DNA of 64,000 nt from positions 62,001 through 126,000 of the forward strand of contig JACBXP010000003.1 in assembly GCA_015863185.1 (NCBI GenBank), read 5' to 3'. Both the position numbers and the translations under genes were made by a program. The notes under the pieces were generated by a model, which was not told the DNA's origin, did no database searches, and worked only from the letters and a program-made list of their open reading frames with translations. The DNA is from Aerococcaceae bacterium DSM 111020. Its GTDB lineage: Bacteria; Bacillota; Bacilli; Lactobacillales; Aerococcaceae. Positions 50,685-59,750 of the stretch are shown here, piece after piece (within the stretch, counting starts at the first letter, position 1; each line of letters starts with the position of its first letter).

Positions 50685-51003
50685 ATTGATCTTCCTTTTC
50701 ATTTATTGTTGTATGACAAATACATCTTTCCGAACTTGAGAAAACACTTTGAAGGACTTCTGTTATCTCGGTAGATAATTCTCGATTCACAGAATAATGA
50801 TGCCAAGTTCCTATTTTTTCTGTAACAATTAAATCCGCATCTCTTAATACTTTTATATGATGGGAGAGAGTTGGTTGCGTAAAATCAAAGTGTTCAAGCA
50901 AATCACAGGCACATAAAGTATCGCAGGATAGTAAATCGAGTATCTTTACTCGGTTTGGATCAGATAAAGCTTTCATTTTTTCAGCAAATAATTCATAATT
51001 CAT
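50662..51003 (-). CDS. arsR: ArsR-family arsenic-responsive repressor
   Basis: This 113-residue winged-helix protein has the metalloid site TLCACDLLEHF (Cys31, Cys33), placed as in the ELCVCDL motif of ArsR. It has a recognition helix region QPTLSHHIKVLRDADLI and a wing GTWHHYSVN. It would repress the ars operon until As(III) or Sb(III) binds. It lies 18 bases downstream of arsA and overlaps arsD, so the order is arsA-arsR-arsD. The N-terminal Met is preceded by AAAGGAG. Confidence 0.93.
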   Translation of the reverse strand: MNYELFAEKMKALSDPNRVKILDLLSCDTLCACDLLEHFDFTQPTLSHHIKVLRDADLIVTEKIGTWHHYSVNRELSTEITEVLQSVFSSSERCICHTTINEKEDQYEKVSPL

Positions 51004-51021
51004 TTATATTCTCCTTTGAGA

Positions 51022-52761
51022 TTAAACAATTGTAGCAAGAACATCCTCTTTTAACTCAATAGGACTCCAGTCGATGACCGCAAAATGTCCATTTGATAAT
51101 CCATCGACACGTTGGATCCATTCTTCTTCCGATTTTGCACGAGCGAACAATGTTTCATTTGTAGTTCCTGTTGATAATAAACTGTTATTAACCACCCACC
51201 AAGTATGCGCAATCCCCGCGCGGTCTAAATCTTCTTGCAGACGAATGGATTCATAGACAGGTGTATTTTCAGGTAATGTCACCATCACCACTTCTGTTTG
51301 GTTGTGATCTTGTAAAATAGGCAGGAGTCGGGTAATTGATTCTGGTACTTCTCCAGAAGTTCGCTCCACCACTTGGGCGTAACTTTGAGAAGATTCTAAA
51401 AGTAAAAGTGTGTGTCCCGTAGGCGCAGTATCAATAACCACCACATCTGCTTCCGTCATCGAAACAATTTCAGCAAATTTTCTAAATACCGCAATTTCTT
51501 CTGTACAAGGTGAGTTTAGATCTTTTTCTACATAAGCTAAGTCCTCTTCCGACATTGATTCACGCGCTTTAGCTAAAACTTCATTTTGGTAAAGCTCTAA
51601 CTCTTTTTTCTCATCAATATGGCTAACCCCAAGAGTATCTGATTCATGCACAATATAATTTAAGTGAGCTGCAGGATCGGTCGTTGTTAAATGCACTTTT
51701 TTACCTTTTTCTACAAGACCTTTCGCAATGCTGGCTGCGATGGTTGTTTTCCCAACGCCACCTTTACCCATTGTAAAGACAACTCGTTTGTTTGTGTTGT
51801 ATAAATCATCGATAACAGTTTGTAAGCGTGGGAATTCTTGAGCTTGCACTTCTTCATGAATGATTTCAGGTTGTTCTTCACTAAGTAATAAACCGATACT
51901 TTCAATACTTGCTAGATTATATGGTCTTAATGGAATTTCAAAAGTAGGCAAGTTTTTAAGATTTTCAGGCATTTGCTTTAATGACTCTTGTTGAATGTCA
52001 TAGTATGTTTGAGAAATCGTATCTGTTGGATTTTCTAAAAGACCATTCACAATCAATTTTTGGGTTTCAACCCCTAATGCTCGTAATTCTTCGGACGCAC
52101 GATTGGCTTCGACTAATGGTCCTTCTTGAGGACGAGTCACGAGGATTAAAGTTGTCATTTCAGCATTGGCAAGTGTTTCTACTGCCAAGCTATAACTTTC
52201 TCTCTCTTCATCTAAACCAGATAACTGACCCATACAGCTTGTACCGGTAGTATTTTCATCAAAGTAGTTTGTCCAAGCAGAAGGCAGTTGTAAGAGTCTC
52301 AATGTATGGCCGGTAGGTGCTGTATCAAAAATGATATAGTCGTATTGATCAGATATATCAGGGCTCATTAAAAATTTTGCGAACTGATCAAAAGAAGCAA
52401 CTTCTGTCGTACATGAACCACTTAATTGTTCTTCCATATTTTGAACTGCAGCGTCTGGCAGAATTCCACGATAAGGACCCACAATGGATTCTTTATATTC
52501 TTCTGCAACACTGACTGGATCAAAGTTAGCGACTGTTAAGCCAGGAATTTATTCAATTTCTGTTCCGTTATCATCTAGTTCTCGTTCAAAAACATCTTGT
52601 AAATTACTGGCAGGGTCTGTACTCACTAATACAACTTTGAAACCATCATTCGCTAATTGAATGGCCGTTGCACTAGCGGCAGTTGTTTTCCCGACGCCAC
52701 CTTTACCCGTATAGAATAAATACTTAGTATTAATATGTTTTTTTGGATTAAAAATTTACAT
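51022..52761 (-). pseudogene. arsA: ArsA arsenite-translocating ATPase with two in-frame TAA codons
   Basis: ArsA is the ATPase that drives an arsenite efflux permease. The full frame from ATG 52761 would give 579 residues with two P-loops: GKGGVGKTTAAS in the first half and MGKGGVGKTTIAAS in the second, plus two DTAPTGHTL signature segments. Codon 2 is TAA (52758-52756) and codon 71 is TAA (52551-52549), with family sequence (IPGLTVANFDPVSVAEEY) resuming directly. No alternative start precedes the first P-loop. An ATG-started C-terminal part from 52482 is open to the end but lacks the first P-loop. Confidence 0.9.
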
Positions 52762-53146
52762 TCTATTTTCCACTCCTAGGTTAAACTATTTGGACGAAAT
52801 GATTGATTTAGTTTCTACAATCAACTAATTTCTTATATAGATGATTGCACATGTATCACATATATAGGTACCTATCTATGTACTGTGTACAAATCGACCT
52901 ATATGATGCAAGAAAACTTGCAATAATTCTCTAAATTTCATATACTTTATTCACATAGATACCTGTCAATGTATTGAATATAGATGAGTCTCTATGCTTT
53001 GTCAAGTAATCTTATCATTTTTATTTACTTCATTTTGTTGAAGGGTCATTAGGGATACTTTTTGAGAGTGACACCTATTTATCCCCCTTTCATTCAACTT
53101 TAGTAAATAATAAATGAATACATAACTATCAGGAGGAGCATTACAA
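52762..53146. promoter_or_regulatory. Divergent control region between arsA and the rhodanese gene
   Basis: These 385 bases hold no gene. On the minus strand there is a strong promoter, TTGACA (53005-53000), 17 bases, TATATT (52982-52977), and a second TTGACA at 52969-52964. A 22-base motif is repeated at 52864-52885 and 52955-52976 (18 of 22 identical). The first copy lies in a near-perfect palindrome at 52858-52881. The second copy sits directly downstream of the first -10 and covers the second -35, a position suited to repression, probably by ArsR. Confidence 0.6.
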
Positions 53147-53725
53147 ATGAAGAAAATATTTTACGAGGACATTAATAACCAACAACTGGTTGATGTTCGA
53201 ACTCAACATGGGTACCAAGAGGGACATATTAAAAACTCTCTCAATCTTAACCCAAGTAACTTTAAAACGTATGCAACTTATTATCTCGATGTAAATCAAT
53301 CCATTATTTTTATCATTGGTTCTGAGGACGAAGCTCAACTAGCAGAACTATCTGGGGTAGCTGGTGAATTAGGTTTTACTCAAAACAATGGCTATCTTTT
53401 GATAGAGGAAGTACCCGAAGAAAACTTACAAACAACGGAAACCACCCCTGCTGAAGATTTCCTGAATAAATCAGATGATTTTATATTACTTGACGTTAGA
53501 CATCCAGACGAAATTACACGCCCAGCACCTGAGAAGAATTTGGTCAATATTCCATTTGAAGATTTAGTTAATGATTATCAATCACTGGATACGAGCAAAC
53601 AAATTTTCACGCTTTGTGGATCTGGTAACCGAAGTACTGCAGCGGCTTCTTTCCTTGAATCAAAAGGATTAAATCCTAAAGTTATTGAAGGCGGAATGAA
53701 AGCCATTCAAGAACTTGGTAAATAA
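53147..53725 (+). CDS. Two-domain rhodanese-like protein
   Basis: Rhodaneses move sulfane sulfur from donors such as thiosulfate or persulfides. The 192-residue protein has two rhodanese folds. The first (about 1-90) has VDVRTQHGYQEGHI but no cysteine in its active loop; the second (about 98-192) has LLDVRHPDE and the loop LCGSGNRS with Cys157. So only the second domain should be active. AGGAGGAG precedes the ATG. It stands alone between the ars operon and the merA remnant; a role in thiol or sulfide stress is an inference. Confidence 0.85.
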   Translation: MKKIFYEDINNQQLVDVRTQHGYQEGHIKNSLNLNPSNFKTYATYYLDVNQSIIFIIGSEDEAQLAELSGVAGELGFTQNNGYLLIEEVPEENLQTTETTPAEDFLNKSDDFILLDVRHPDEITRPAPEKNLVNIPFEDLVNDYQSLDTSKQIFTLCGSGNRSTAAASFLESKGLNPKVIEGGMKAIQELGK

Positions 53726-53850
53726 TAAATTATAAAAAATTTTCAAAAAAATGGCTTTGCTGTTCCTGTAAGGATCTGCAAAGTCATTGTCCGTTTAAAA
53801 AGTGCTTAAACGTACATGTAGAACATCAACTTTTCCCATTGCACCCTTTT

Positions 53851-54590
53851 TTACCCCGCGCAACACGATAATTTTGAAATATCATTATTATAACCAAGCG
53901 CTGTTAGTTTCAGTCTTTCCACCATCGTTAAATAGGGAGCCATTGTGTCTGTTAAATCCTCGATTGTTAACCCAACTGTACCTACTCCGGGATTTGTAAA
54001 TATTACACCAGGAACAACGTATAGATCGATCTTTTTATTTAAACCACCCATTGCATTATCTGCTACAATCTTGCCTTCATATGCTGCTACGTATACAAAC
54101 TGAGGGCCTAAGATAACATCTCCTGCCATATAAATCCGATTATTTCTTGTCTCACCATATTCATTCATTAAAATTTCATGGTTTTCCCCTATATCAACAC
54201 TAGCCGCACTTAAATTTAAAGCGTCTGTATTCGGACTTCGAGCAGTCGCAACTAATACTTGGTCAGACTCAATCGTTTTTAGTGAGTGTTAGTTTTTTAA
54301 TACCACCGTCTTGTACGATATGGTCATAATTTATACCAGTAATAACCTGTATGCCTCGTTCATGAAGGGATTTTTCAACTGCTGCCGAAACTTCTGGATC
54401 AAAATCTTTTAGTAATTGTTTACTTCTCTGTACTAATCTTACTTCAGCACCTAAATTGTAGAATAATTGACCGAGCTCTAGCCCAATATAACCTGAACCA
54501 ATAACAGTCAATCTTTCTGGAACTTCTTCTAGCTCTAATAAAGTTGTACTCGTTAAATAATCGACATGTCCACTTTAATTTTAATTTTCT
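53851..54590 (-). pseudogene. merA: Mercuric reductase remnant
   Basis: The remnant begins with DYLTSTTLLELEEVPERL and the NAD-binding TVIGSGYIGLELGQLF. It is frameshifted near 54270, then continues as [20 protein letters not shown] and [24 protein letters not shown] to the C-terminal Cys pair in [10 protein letters not shown]. The FAD domain is missing. About 60 residues of the dimerisation domain are also gone in frame, joining VGTVGLT directly to [12 protein letters not shown]. It cannot make an active reductase. Confidence 0.88.
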
Positions 54591-54653
54591 GTTAAAAGTC
54601 ATTATATAAATTTAATAGATTCTATTATAGCAAGAAAATTAAATAGTTAATAA

Positions 54654-54669
54654 TCAAACGAACGTTTGA
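54654..54669. promoter_or_regulatory. CadC-type operator 1
   Basis: TCAAACGAACGTTTGA is a palindrome of TCAAAY and RTTTGA half-sites like those of known cad operators. It overlaps the -35 of the cadC promoter. Confidence 0.7.
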
Positions 54670-54694
54670 CTATCTCCAATGGAGGATGTAAAAT
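54666..54694 (+). promoter_or_regulatory. Predicted promoter of cadC-cadD-cadA
   Basis: TTGACT (54666-54671), a 17-base spacer and TAAAAT (54689-54694), flanked by two palindromic operators. Confidence 0.7.
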
Positions 54695-54707
54695 ATCTAC
54701 ACCATAA

Positions 54708-54723
54708 TCAAATGAACGTTTGA
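54708..54723. promoter_or_regulatory. CadC-type operator 2
   Basis: TCAAATGAACGTTTGA differs from operator 1 by one base. The centres are 54 bases apart, and this copy lies between the -10 and the cadC ribosome site. Confidence 0.7.
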
Positions 54724-54739
54724 ATGAGAGGTGAATGAA

Positions 54740-55102
54740 ATGACTGAAGTCTGCCAAACGACGATCATACATCCTGAAAAAGTAGATGTAGTAAAAAATA
54801 AATTAGAAAATAAAAATTTATCGAATTTACTTGTGTTGGGGAAATGTTTTAGCGACCCTTCAAGGATTAAAATTTTCTATGCTTTAGAAACCTTCAAAGA
54901 AATGTGTGTCTGTGATTTAGCGGAGATCTTAGACGCTAGTATTGCCACGACGTCACACCATTTGCGCTATTTAAAAAAGCAAGGTGTGGCGAAATCACGT
55001 AAAGACGGAAAAGAAGTCTACTACTCGTTAGCGAATAAAGAAATCCTTTCGACTATTCGTATAGTTTTAGACATGCCAAACAGCTTATCTTTGACGTCTT
55101 AG
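54740..55102 (+). CDS. cadC: CadC metal-responsive repressor (ArsR/SmtB family)
   Basis: CadC represses the cad operon until Cd(II), Pb(II) or Zn(II) binds. The 120-residue protein has an N-terminal arm with Cys5 and the metal motif MCVCDLAEILD (Cys56, Cys58), equivalent to Cys7 and Cys58/Cys60 of plasmid pI258 CadC. The second N-terminal cysteine (Cys11 in pI258) is replaced by His11. The recognition helix is TTSHHLRYLKKQGV. ATG 54740 is used because the upstream GTG overlaps the AGAGGTG ribosome site. Confidence 0.92.
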   Translation: MTEVCQTTIIHPEKVDVVKNKLENKNLSNLLVLGKCFSDPSRIKIFYALETFKEMCVCDLAEILDASIATTSHHLRYLKKQGVAKSRKDGKEVYYSLANKEILSTIRIVLDMPNSLSLTS

Positions 55103-55118
55103 TTTGGAGGAGAATCTT

Positions 55119-55730
55119 TTGTTACAAACTATTTTTTCAGCAATTGCTGTGTATATTTCGACCAGCATCGATTATTTATTTATCTTACTGATTATTTTCT
55201 CGCAAGCCTATACACAAAAAGGACTTCGTCAGATTTATTTCGGGCAATATCTTGGAACTCGCATTTTAGTAGCTATTAGTTTATTTGTTGCTTATGTGCT
55301 GAATTTTATCCCCTAAGATTGGATGATCGGACTTTTGGGACTCATTCCTATCTATTTAGGTATCCGAGTTGCTATGGGAAGCGAAGAAGAAGCAGAAGAA
55401 GAGGAAGTCGTGGAGAAGTTAGAGTCCAGAGGGTCCAACCGTTTGTTTTGGACTGTTGCTTTAATTACGATCGCTTCCGGTGGAGATAATTTAGGGATTT
55501 ATATTCCTTATTTTACCTCTCTATCTGTTTCTGAAATAGTCATTGCTATAGTCGTTTTTGCTCTATCGATTGCGGTGCTTTGCTATATCAGTTATCGATT
55601 GGCAAAAATTTCGTTTGTCTCTGAAACATTGGAAAAGTATGAACGAATTATTGTACCGATTGTCTTTATCGGTTTAGGAATCTTTATTATGCTAGAAAAC
55701 GGGACCATTCAAACACTATTCGGTTTATAA
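55119..55730 (+). pseudogene. cadD: CadD-family cadmium resistance transporter interrupted by an in-frame TAA
   Basis: The frame starts at a TTG preceded by GGAGGAG and encodes a five- to six-helix membrane protein: IFSAIAVYISTSIDYLFILL, FGQYLGTRILVA, then MIGLLGLIPIYLGIRVAMGS. An acidic loop (EEEAEEEEVVEKLE) and the second half with TIASGGDNLGIYIPYF follow. Codon 66 is TAA (55314-55316) at a position where staphylococcal CadD has Glu, and the frame continues without shift to a stop at 55728-55730. The full length would be 203 residues, as in the family. Confidence 0.9.
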
Positions 55731-55756
55731 GGCTCGTATGTGAAAGGAAGAAAACG

Positions 55757-58207
55757 ATGAGCGAAAAGAAGAAATCGCATCAGTGGCTCCTGGAAGGAAT
55801 TGACTGCGCCAATTGTGCTGCTAAAGTGGAGCGAGGGGTGGCTTCCATTCCTGGCGTCACTGAAAGCAATGTGAATTTCATGACAGAAACCTTGAGGTTT
55901 GAGGTTGCTGATGATCAAGAAAACTTAATCTTAGTCAATATACAAGAAAAAATTAACAAGTTGGAACCCAACGTGACTTTAAAAAACAAAGCAGATGGGC
56001 AATTGATTAACATGAACCCAGCAATTGTTTTGGAAAGTCAATCCAAAGAAGATGAGGAAAGCCATCATGAATGGCTATTAGAGGGAATTGATTGCGCCAA
56101 TTGTGCTGCCAAGATTGAGAATGGCGTGGCTGAAATAGATGGAGTCATAAATAGTAACGTGAATTACATGACCCAGACATTAAGCTTTGATCTTGTGGCA
56201 GAAAATGACGCTAAAACTCTTTCGTCGGTTAAAACTAAAATTAAAAAACTAGAACCTGATATCATCCCTCTTATAAAAGCTACAGGTCAGGAAGTTGGAG
56301 AAGAAAGGGGTCTCCAGTCAGAAAAATCGGGTCAGAAACAGAATCACAAAAGACCAGAAAATTGGGGAATTAATTTAACCATCGGTCGCTTAATCCTTGC
56401 CGTTTCAGTGCTTTTACTGGCAAGTTTTGCCCCCATTACACCTTCCCTTTCCTTTGGTTTGTTTGTGGTCGCTTACCTTGTGGCCGGTTATGATGTGATT
56501 TGGCGAGCCGTTCGAAATATCTTTAATGGCCAAGTCTTTGATGAAAACTTTTTGATGACGATTGCGACACTTGCTGCCTTCTATATGCAAGAATATCCCG
56601 AAGCAGTAGCCGTTATGCTTTTCTATCAAGTGGGCGAAGTTTTTCAAGATGTGGCCGTAAACAAATCACGTCGCTCTATCGCAGACTTGATGGATATTCG
56701 TCCGGATTACGCCAATATAAAGTTAGCCGATGGCAGTACACGCCAAGTTTCACCAGAATCGATTAAAGTCGGCGATACCATTCTCGTACGTCCAGGCGAA
56801 AAAGTGCCCTTAGACGGGAAAGTGGTCGTCGGTTCTTCCGCTATGGATACGTCTGCTTTAACCGGTGAGTCAATGCCCCGAAGTGTTAAAGAAGGTGACG
56901 ACGTTTTAAGTGGTTTTATCAACAAAAGCGGCTTGCTAGAAGTCGTGGTTGAAAAGCCCTTCTCAGAGTCAACCGTGACAAAAATTCTCGAGCTGGTTGA
57001 GAATGCAAGCAGTCGTAAAGCACCAACCGAACAATTCATTACAAAGTTTGCTCGTTACTATACGCCGATTGTGGTCATTTTAGCGGTCTTATTAGCTGTT
57101 CTTTTACCCTTGACTATTCCTGGAATGACGTTTAACGATGGTGTTTATCGGGCAGCTATTTTCCTTGTTATTTCATGTCCTTGTGCCTTAGTTGTTTCAA
57201 TTCCTGTCGGTTTCTTTGGTGGAATTGGTGCTTCTTCACGTAAAGGTATCTTAGTGAAAGGCGGCAACTTCTTAGAAGGCTTAAACGATGTTAAATATGT
57301 CATTATGGATAAGACAGGAACCTTAACCAAAGGGGAATTTGAAATAACCGATATTCAATCGACACCAGAATCCAATAATGAAGAACTCTTAGAACTAGCC
57401 GCTTATGCGGAAACCCATTCTTCACACCCGATTGCGGTTTCTATCAAAGAACATTACGGGAAAGAGATTGATGAACGACGAATTGATGAATACAATGATC
57501 TCTCAGGCCATGGTGTTCAAGCGGTTGTTGATGGCAAAGAGATATTAGCCGGAAATGCTAAATTAATGGCTAAATATGGTATTCCTTTTAAAGAAGTAGA
57601 AGAAGTCGGAACGGTTGTCTATTTAGCGATTGAGGGAGCCTATGCTGGTTACCTTCTAATTGCCGATACGATTAAAGAGGACGCTGCAGAAGGTATAGCC
57701 TTAATGAAAGAAAAAGGCGTCGAACATATCATTATGCTTACGGGCGATTCAAAAGCGGTCGCTGAGGCTGTTGGAAGTAAATTAGGCATCGATGAAATCC
57801 ACTCGGAACTTCTTCCACAAGACAAAGTGGAGAAAATGGAAGAAATTATGGTGCGCAAAAACAAAAAAGAAAAAGTTGCTTTTGTGGGCGACGGGATCAA
57901 CGATACGCCTGTATTGGCCCGTTCAGATATCGGGATTGCGATGGGTGGCTTAGGCTCAGACGCAGCCATTGAAGCGGCGGATATCGTGATTATGGACGAC
58001 AAGCCGTCTAAAATTGGAACGGCCATGCAAGTGGCCAAAGATACTCGCCAAATTGTCTGGCAAAATATCATTCTCGCACTAGCCATCAAAGGGGTATTTT
58101 TGGTTTTAGGTGCCCTCGGTGTGGCTTCGATGTGGGAAGCTGTTTTTGCAGATGTTGGCGTAACAGTTGTTGCTGTATTGAACGCCATGCGTGTTTTAAG
58201 AAAATAA
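55757..58207 (+). CDS. cadA: Cadmium/zinc/lead-exporting P1B-type ATPase CadA
   Basis: CadA pumps Cd(II), Zn(II) or Pb(II) out of the cell. The 816-residue protein has two tandem HMA domains, each with EGIDCANCAAK (Cys17/Cys20 and Cys113/Cys116). It also has eight membrane helices, the intramembrane Cys474-Pro-Cys, TGES, the phosphorylated Asp518 in DKTGTLTKG, the SHPIAVSI motif and GDGINDTPVLA. The last helix has FADVGVTVVAVLNAMR with the aspartate of P1B-2 zinc/cadmium pumps. It is intact and follows cadC-cadD. Confidence 0.95.
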   Translation: MSEKKKSHQWLLEGIDCANCAAKVERGVASIPGVTESNVNFMTETLRFEVADDQENLILVNIQEKINKLEPNVTLKNKADGQLINMNPAIVLESQSKEDEESHHEWLLEGIDCANCAAKIENGVAEIDGVINSNVNYMTQTLSFDLVAENDAKTLSSVKTKIKKLEPDIIPLIKATGQEVGEERGLQSEKSGQKQNHKRPENWGINLTIGRLILAVSVLLLASFAPITPSLSFGLFVVAYLVAGYDVIWRAVRNIFNGQVFDENFLMTIATLAAFYMQEYPEAVAVMLFYQVGEVFQDVAVNKSRRSIADLMDIRPDYANIKLADGSTRQVSPESIKVGDTILVRPGEKVPLDGKVVVGSSAMDTSALTGESMPRSVKEGDDVLSGFINKSGLLEVVVEKPFSESTVTKILELVENASSRKAPTEQFITKFARYYTPIVVILAVLLAVLLPLTIPGMTFNDGVYRAAIFLVISCPCALVVSIPVGFFGGIGASSRKGILVKGGNFLEGLNDVKYVIMDKTGTLTKGEFEITDIQSTPESNNEELLELAAYAETHSSHPIAVSIKEHYGKEIDERRIDEYNDLSGHGVQAVVDGKEILAGNAKLMAKYGIPFKEVEEVGTVVYLAIEGAYAGYLLIADTIKEDAAEGIALMKEKGVEHIIMLTGDSKAVAEAVGSKLGIDEIHSELLPQDKVEKMEEIMVRKNKKEKVAFVGDGINDTPVLARSDIGIAMGGLGSDAAIEAADIVIMDDKPSKIGTAMQVAKDTRQIVWQNIILALAIKGVFLVLGALGVASMWEAVFADVGVTVVAVLNAMRVLRK

Positions 58208-58254
58208 GTTATAATACTGCTAGTTGTTAAGTATTAGATAAAATAGTGAATATT

Positions 58255-58297
58255 AAAGGACGAGAACGCAATTTGCATTGCTCTCGTCCTTTTTTTG
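58255..58297 (+). terminator. Terminator of the cad operon
   Basis: AAAGGACGAGA pairs with TCTCGTCCTTT, followed by a T run, 48 bases after the cadA stop. Confidence 0.88.
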
Positions 58298-59090
58298 TTT
58301 GATAATGATTAACCAATTACTCCTTTTTTGAATCTTCTTTAAAATCAAGATTGATGTTATCAAGTATTTAGAGAGCATTTCAAATCGAAAGCAAGGTCAT
58401 TGTCCGTTAAATCGTCTCTAAATCACTTACTAATAACAGTAAAGTTTCATATTTATTACTTCTAGAGTACTTCTTTTACAAGTTCTAAAAGAAACTTAAA
58501 TTTCAAGTTTAAGTTAGCCATTTGAAAATAAAAGCCATTACCCTTTTCTCAGTAGTAATGGAATTGGTAATGGTTCGTATCATTTACGAGTTCTCGATAA
58601 AACAAAAAAGCCCCTCATCAGGAATAAGAAATTCCCTAGTGGAGCTTTGTATCTAAAATGGAGTTGAGGGGGGGCTCAACCAAGCCCCTTCACATCAACG
58701 TTTATAGTGCTATAGTAATGGTCTTGGTAATGGTTTAGACTAAATTTTCACGCATACGCCTATGTTTTGTGAAGAAAAAGCCTTAACCACACTTTAGAAT
58801 TTCTACTCTACTTGAAGTATATTTTATGCTACATAGTTATAAAGTTTCCTAAACACTTCTCTTTACTATCAATCCGTTGTGTTTTGTACCTATTTTCAGT
58901 AATCTATTACAGAACAAATCCGAGTGTTTTTCGTATTAACTGTAAATGAGTCATGTGAATTTCTCATGGTTTGTTTGGTAACTAAATCATAGGCGTTCAT
59001 TGATCTTTTTTCATTTCAAAAGCAAAAATGGTGTCAATTAATCAAAATTAGCCCATCAATACCATCTATTATAGAAACAATTTGACAAAC
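58298..59090. other. Gene-free stretch with repeat remnants
   Basis: About 800 bases with no convincing gene. It contains the right copy of the flanking direct repeat (58659-58772), a weaker related segment near 58550-58580 (GTAATGG-N5-GGTAATGGTT pattern), a hairpin around 58606-58648, and an 18-base motif (58391-58408) shared with 53778-53795 with one mismatch. It looks like debris of mobile-element ends; I could not name an element. Confidence 0.6.
58659..58772. repeat. Right copy of the direct repeat flanking the resistance island
   Basis: It matches 48111-48222 in the same orientation, including the GGGGCTCAACCAAGCCCC hairpin and the ACGCATACGCCTATG end. The minus-strand coding tail found in the left copy has a stop codon here. 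The pair encloses about 10.4 kb. Confidence 0.8.
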
Positions 59091-59091
59091 A

Positions 59092-59144
59092 AAAAAGGAA
59101 CACGCAACTGTACTTTGTAAATTCGCAGTTACTTGTTCCTTTTC
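59092..59144 (-). terminator. Terminator of the HMA-dps unit
   Basis: AAAAGGAACA..GCAACTG pairs with CAGTT..TTGTTCCTTTT around an A/T-rich loop, 13 bases after the dps stop. On the minus strand TTTTTTGTTTGTC follows. Confidence 0.75.
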
Positions 59145-59156
59145 ATCTATATTGTA

Positions 59157-59711
59157 TTAGTCTTCCTCTTCATCGTGGTAATCATCATCTTCTAGGGCTT
59201 CTTTTCCTAAAAAGGCTTGCAACATCCAGATTTTTGTATCTAAGTCATCTTTAAATTCAATTAGCGTATCCTCAAAGACAACATTCTCTTCTTCTTGCGC
59301 CAAGTGAATGGCACGAATCGTTAATTCACGAGTTTCTCTGAAATCATCGATGATATTGTCAACCATTTCTTCGGCTTTTATATATTTATCTGCTGGATCT
59401 TCTGATAGCATAGAATACTCGACAAGCTCTTTGGTTGTAGAAGCTGGTTTATATCCTGAAGCTAGCAGTTGTTCAGCTAAACGGTCAAACCATTTTTCAT
59501 TATCATCATATAGTTCCTCAAATTTTTCATGTAAAGTAAGGAAGTGAGGTCCCTTTACATACCAATGATACTGATGTAACTTCACATGTAGTGTGTGAAT
59601 ATTCCCTAAAAGATGGTCTGTAATGGCTGCTGCATTTATTTTCGTATGATGCACATGATCTTTATATTCTTGTTCTTCTTTTAATCTTTCTTGTGGTGTT
59701 TTTTCTGACAT
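59157..59711 (-). CDS. dps: Dps-family ferritin-like protein
   Basis: Dps proteins oxidise and store iron in a 12-subunit shell and protect DNA from peroxide. The 184-residue protein has NIHTLHVKLHQYHWYVKGP and FLTLHEKFEELYDDNEKW, which carry the ferroxidase His, His, Asp and Glu ligands shared between subunits. It has an N-terminal polar extension and an unusually acidic tail (DDDYHDEEED). It lies 39 bases downstream of an HMA chaperone gene, so both share the FNR-box promoter region. Confidence 0.94.
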   Translation of the reverse strand: MSEKTPQERLKEEQEYKDHVHHTKINAAAITDHLLGNIHTLHVKLHQYHWYVKGPHFLTLHEKFEELYDDNEKWFDRLAEQLLASGYKPASTTKELVEYSMLSEDPADKYIKAEEMVDNIIDDFRETRELTIRAIHLAQEEENVVFEDTLIEFKDDLDTKIWMLQAFLGKEALEDDDYHDEEED

Positions 59712-59750
59712 GATTCATTCCTCCATTATTTTTTTGATTTTTAAGTAAAC

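Noticed and set aside
57649-58188. Long open frame antisense to cadA
   Set aside because: It mirrors the hydrophobic and nucleotide-binding end of cadA, shows low-complexity Ser/Thr/Ala composition and has no start signals.
58351-58363. TTGATGTTATCAA as a further FNR box
   Set aside because: The spacer is three bases instead of four, and no gene start lies downstream on either strand.
58550-58740. CRISPR-like array from repeated GTAATGG units
   Set aside because: The units are short, irregularly spaced and only two or three in number; they fit the tail of the flanking direct repeat instead.
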